Origin: Pseudomonas sp. B28(2017) | GTDB lineage: Bacteria > Pseudomonadota > Gammaproteobacteria > Pseudomonadales > Pseudomonadaceae | Length of the DNA: 64,000 nucleotides | Direction: 5' to 3' | NCBI RefSeq assembly: GCF_002113025.1 | Contig: NZ_NEJH01000008.1 | Span: 62,001 to 126,000, forward strand | Shown: in pieces, positions 61,983 through 64,000 of the stretch | How positions within the stretch are numbered: position 1 is the first letter of the stretch | Layout of the letters: each line of letters starts with the position of its first letter | Notes under the pieces: model-generated | Seen by the model: only the letters and a program-made list of their open reading frames with translations | What the model was told of the DNA's origin: nothing | Database searches by the model: none | Translations under genes and position numbers: made by a program

Positions 61983-63209
61983 ATGAGCCAGACACCGTCG
62001 AATATTCAGCGCGCCGCCGTCATCGGCGCGGGCACCATGGGTCGTGGCATTGTCATGTGCCTGGCCAACGCTGGAGTGGCTGTGCAGTGGGTCGACAACA
62101 ACCCGCAAATGCTGGAGCAAGCGCTGGCCACCGTGGCGGACACCTATGCCCACAACGTGCGCCAGGGTCGGATTGATCAGGGCGAAGCCGATGCCCGTAT
62201 CGCGCGCATTACGGCGGCAGATGATTATGTGGCCATCCGCGATGTCGACCTGGTCATTGAAGCGGTGTACGAAAACCTTGAGCTCAAGCGGAAAATTTTC
62301 CGCGAGCTCGATGGCCTGCTCAAACCTGAAGCGATCCTGGCGAGCAATACTTCGGCGTTGGACATCGACGCTATCGCGGCGGCGACACGCCGGCCGCAGC
62401 AAGTGCTGGGCCTGCATTTCTTCAGCCCGGCGCACATCATGAAGCTGCTGGAAATCGTCCGCGGCGCACGGACGGCGCCAGCAGTGCTCGACGCGGCACT
62501 GACGCTCGGCCAGCGCATGGGCAAGGTCAGTGTGGTAGCGGGCAATTGCGACGGTTTCATCGGCAACCGCATGCTCAATACCTATGTGCTCGAAGCGCGC
62601 AAAATGCTGCTGGAGGGCGCTTATCCCTATCAGGTGGATGCAGCGCTGCAAGGGTTCGGTTTTGCCATGGGGCCGTTCCGCATGTTCGACGTGGTCGGCG
62701 TCGACCTGCAGTGGCGCGCCCGGCAACTATCCGGTGTCGGGCAGGACGCACCAGAGGTTCAGGTGGATAACCGACTGTGTGAGATGGGGCACTTTGGTCA
62801 GAAGAGTGGTAATGGCTATTACCACTATGAGCCGGGCAGTCGCCAGGCCGAACATGATCCACAAGTGGATGCTCTGGTGCTGGAAGTCAGCGAAAGGTTG
62901 GGGTTCCACCGTCGCGTGATCGGCCCGGAGGAAATTCTCGAGCGCTGCTTGCTGGCACTGGTCAATGAAGGCGCGAAGATCCTGCAGGAGGGCATTGCCG
63001 GGTCAGCCCATGACATTGATCTGGTTTACCTCAATGGTTACGGTTTCCCGGCGGACAAGGGTGGCCCGATGGCCTGGGCCGACCAGCAAGGGTTGGCGGA
63101 TATTCATCGGCGCTTGATGGACCTTGAGACGCTTCAGGGCGATCACTGGCAACCGGCGCGGTTGATCGGGGTGTTGGCGGCGGCCGGCAAGGGCTTCGCT
63201 GACAAGTGA
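61983..63209 (+). CDS. 3-hydroxyacyl-CoA dehydrogenase
   Basis: A 408-residue NAD-dependent dehydrogenase oxidising 3-hydroxyacyl-CoA. The Rossmann motif AAVIGAGTMGRGI is at about 11-23; VIEAVYENLELKRKIF and SNTSALDIDAIAAATRRPQQVLGLHFFSPAHIMKLLEIV include the catalytic His of the HFFSP motif. Two C-terminal 3HCDH units follow (about 190-285 and 300-400), as in the C-terminal half of FadB. It lacks a hydratase domain, so it is a stand-alone PaaH/FadN-like enzyme. The start was set at the ATG after AGAGAACAAAAC. Confidence 0.9.
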   Translation: MSQTPSNIQRAAVIGAGTMGRGIVMCLANAGVAVQWVDNNPQMLEQALATVADTYAHNVRQGRIDQGEADARIARITAADDYVAIRDVDLVIEAVYENLELKRKIFRELDGLLKPEAILASNTSALDIDAIAAATRRPQQVLGLHFFSPAHIMKLLEIVRGARTAPAVLDAALTLGQRMGKVSVVAGNCDGFIGNRMLNTYVLEARKMLLEGAYPYQVDAALQGFGFAMGPFRMFDVVGVDLQWRARQLSGVGQDAPEVQVDNRLCEMGHFGQKSGNGYYHYEPGSRQAEHDPQVDALVLEVSERLGFHRRVIGPEEILERCLLALVNEGAKILQEGIAGSAHDIDLVYLNGYGFPADKGGPMAWADQQGLADIHRRLMDLETLQGDHWQPARLIGVLAAAGKGFADK

Positions 63210-63231
63210 TTGAAGTGGCGCCTGTGAGGGC

Positions 63232-63330
63232 GCTTTCGCGAGCAGGCTCGCTCCCACAGACGATATGCGGTGAAGACAGTCTGTGTGTCCGATTGAGATC
63301 CAGTGTGGGAGCGAGCCTGCTCGCGATGAA
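63232..63330. repeat. REP inverted pair
   Basis: Inverted REP pair between the dehydrogenase and thioesterase genes. Confidence 0.9.
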
Positions 63331-63382
63331 TACAACGCGGTTTACCCCTTAGACTGGCGAACCCAATCAGGAATCAACGCTA

Positions 63383-63805
63383 ATGCCCCAACGCACCGAC
63401 TACCCGCACTTCCAGTCCATCACCACCCGCTGGCACGACAATGACGCCTACGGTCACGTCAACAACGTCACCTACTACAGCTTCTTCGATACGGCGGTGA
63501 ACACTTACCTGATCGAAGTCGGTGGCCTGAACATCCATGGCGGCGAGGTGGTGGGGTTCGTGGTGAGCTCGGCCTGTGATTACTTTGCTTCCATTGCCTT
63601 CCCGGACCGTATCGAGATCGGTCTGCGGGTGGGCAAGTTGGGTAACAGTTCGGTGCAATACGAACTGGCGGTGTTCAAGCAAGGGGAAGATGACGCCTGT
63701 GCGGCGGGACGCTTCGTGCATGTGTTTGTCGATCGTGCGTCGAATCAACCCGTAGCGATTCCTTCAGGATTGCGTGGGGCGCTGGAGCGTCTGGTGGTTC
63801 AGTAA
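63383..63805 (+). CDS. 4-hydroxybenzoyl-CoA-type thioesterase
   Basis: A 140-residue hotdog thioesterase of the 4HBT/YbgC type. The catalytic aspartate lies in HDNDAYGHVNNVTYYSFFDTA, the diagnostic motif of the family. It probably cleaves short or medium acyl-CoA; with the preceding dehydrogenase a fatty-acid or carnitine-type catabolic link is possible (inference). A REP pair separates the two genes. Followed by a terminator. Confidence 0.87.
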   Translation: MPQRTDYPHFQSITTRWHDNDAYGHVNNVTYYSFFDTAVNTYLIEVGGLNIHGGEVVGFVVSSACDYFASIAFPDRIEIGLRVGKLGNSSVQYELAVFKQGEDDACAAGRFVHVFVDRASNQPVAIPSGLRGALERLVVQ

Positions 63806-63810
63806 GGCAA

Positions 63811-63840
63811 AAAAATCGCAGCCATTGGGCTGCGAATTTT
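63811..63840. terminator. Bidirectional terminator
   Basis: Arms TCGCAGCC and GGGCTGCGA with an A-run before and ATTTT after, between two convergent genes. Confidence 0.8.
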
Positions 63841-63870
63841 GATGTACTCACCGGCGAGGCGCTCGAGGCC

Positions 63871-63999
63871 TTAATCGCGGTAATACCTGTGGTGGTGCTT
63901 GCGATGGCCATAGGCATGGCCGCGGCCCGGATGGCCACGCCAGTAACGACGATCATCATCGTCGTCGTCGCGATAGTAACGACGATGGCCGCTTTCATC
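63871..63999 (-). CDS. 3' end of a His/Arg/Asp-rich small protein
   Basis: Last 43 residues of a gene that starts outside the window. The tail is strongly biased: HRRYYRDDDDDDRRYWRGHP, then Gly-His repeats (GRGHAYGHRKHHHRYYRD). Such tails occur in small exported proteins and may bind metal. The frame was preferred over an overlapping hydrophobic one (read from 63998) because it ends just before the terminator and has third-position GC typical of the genome. Confidence 0.5.
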   Translation of the reverse strand, partial: DESGHRRYYRDDDDDDRRYWRGHPGRGHAYGHRKHHHRYYRD

Positions 64000-64000
64000 A

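Noticed and set aside
626..63330. CRISPR array suggested by repeated 20-base units
   Set aside because: The units are REP copies in inverted orientation scattered between genes, not regularly spaced direct repeats with spacers.
63675..63998. 107-codon minus-strand frame with a hydrophobic N-terminus
   Set aside because: Runs through the terminator and antisense to the thioesterase; the His-rich frame beside it fits the gene end better.

Overview
The window is chromosomal DNA of a Pseudomonas, most likely of the fluorescens/putida side of the genus. The evidence is the GC-rich codon use, the many copies of the Pseudomonas REP repeat (core GAGCAGGCTCGCTCCCACA, mostly as inverted pairs), close relatives of P. 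aeruginosa AtsA and P. putida AtsK, and the familiar pseudomonad gene order pckA-hslO-hslR-(rimB)-rimK-envZ-ompR-tex-thioesterase-gshA. No rRNA, tRNA, CRISPR array, prophage or intact transposase was seen.

The dominant theme is sulfur scavenging. From the left: the end of the sulfate importer ATPase cysA; an Mpo1-like protein, a Crp-type regulator, and an AraC regulator divergent from a fatty-acid desaturase; then a sulfate-ester locus at 4.4-16.6 kb. That locus has the arylsulfatase atsA with its importer atsB/atsC/atsR, the LysR regulator sftR, the alkylsulfatase atsK, the TonB-dependent receptor sftP and an adjacent tonB-exbB-exbD. It gives a complete path from outer membrane to sulfate release. 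Next come an RBBP9-like hydrolase, an unusual sigma-54 activator-like AAA+ protein, an orphan MetQ-type binding protein, a deleted AAA-ATPase pseudogene and a TriABC-like efflux operon (20.3-25.5 kb).

From 25.6 to 38.8 kb a leftward operon reads sfnB-sfnB-LLM monooxygenase-metQ-metN-metI, which looks like import and oxidative desulfurisation of an organosulfur compound. A lone two-repeat protein sits in an AT-rich patch beside it. Cystine uptake (tcyJ-tcyL-tcyN), D-cysteine desulfhydrase (dcyD) and serine acetyltransferase (epsC) follow. A choline transporter behind a perfect BetI-like operator, a three-helix small membrane protein and an aldo/keto reductase come next, then tauABCD for taurine.

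The right third is conserved core: gshA, a thioesterase, tex, ompR/envZ (amgR/amgS in P. aeruginosa), rimK/rimB with a possible tiny upstream gene, hslR, hslO and pckA. A 1.4-kb gene-poor stretch carries a ParE toxin remnant and a small hypothetical gene. Then come a RecQ-family helicase, a 3-hydroxyacyl-CoA dehydrogenase, a thioesterase and the 3' end of a His-rich protein.

The signals most worth a second look are: an AAA+ activator lacking both arginine fingers and an HTH domain; a shared TAGATCTAAAT / CTAAATGRTCTAA box in front of atsR, sftR/atsK and tauA; the coupled micro-ORF before rimB; the sfnB/monooxygenase/Met-type transporter operon; and several places where REP elements supply stop codons or protein tails. 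Assignments are by eye from motifs and remembered family sequences; no searches were run.
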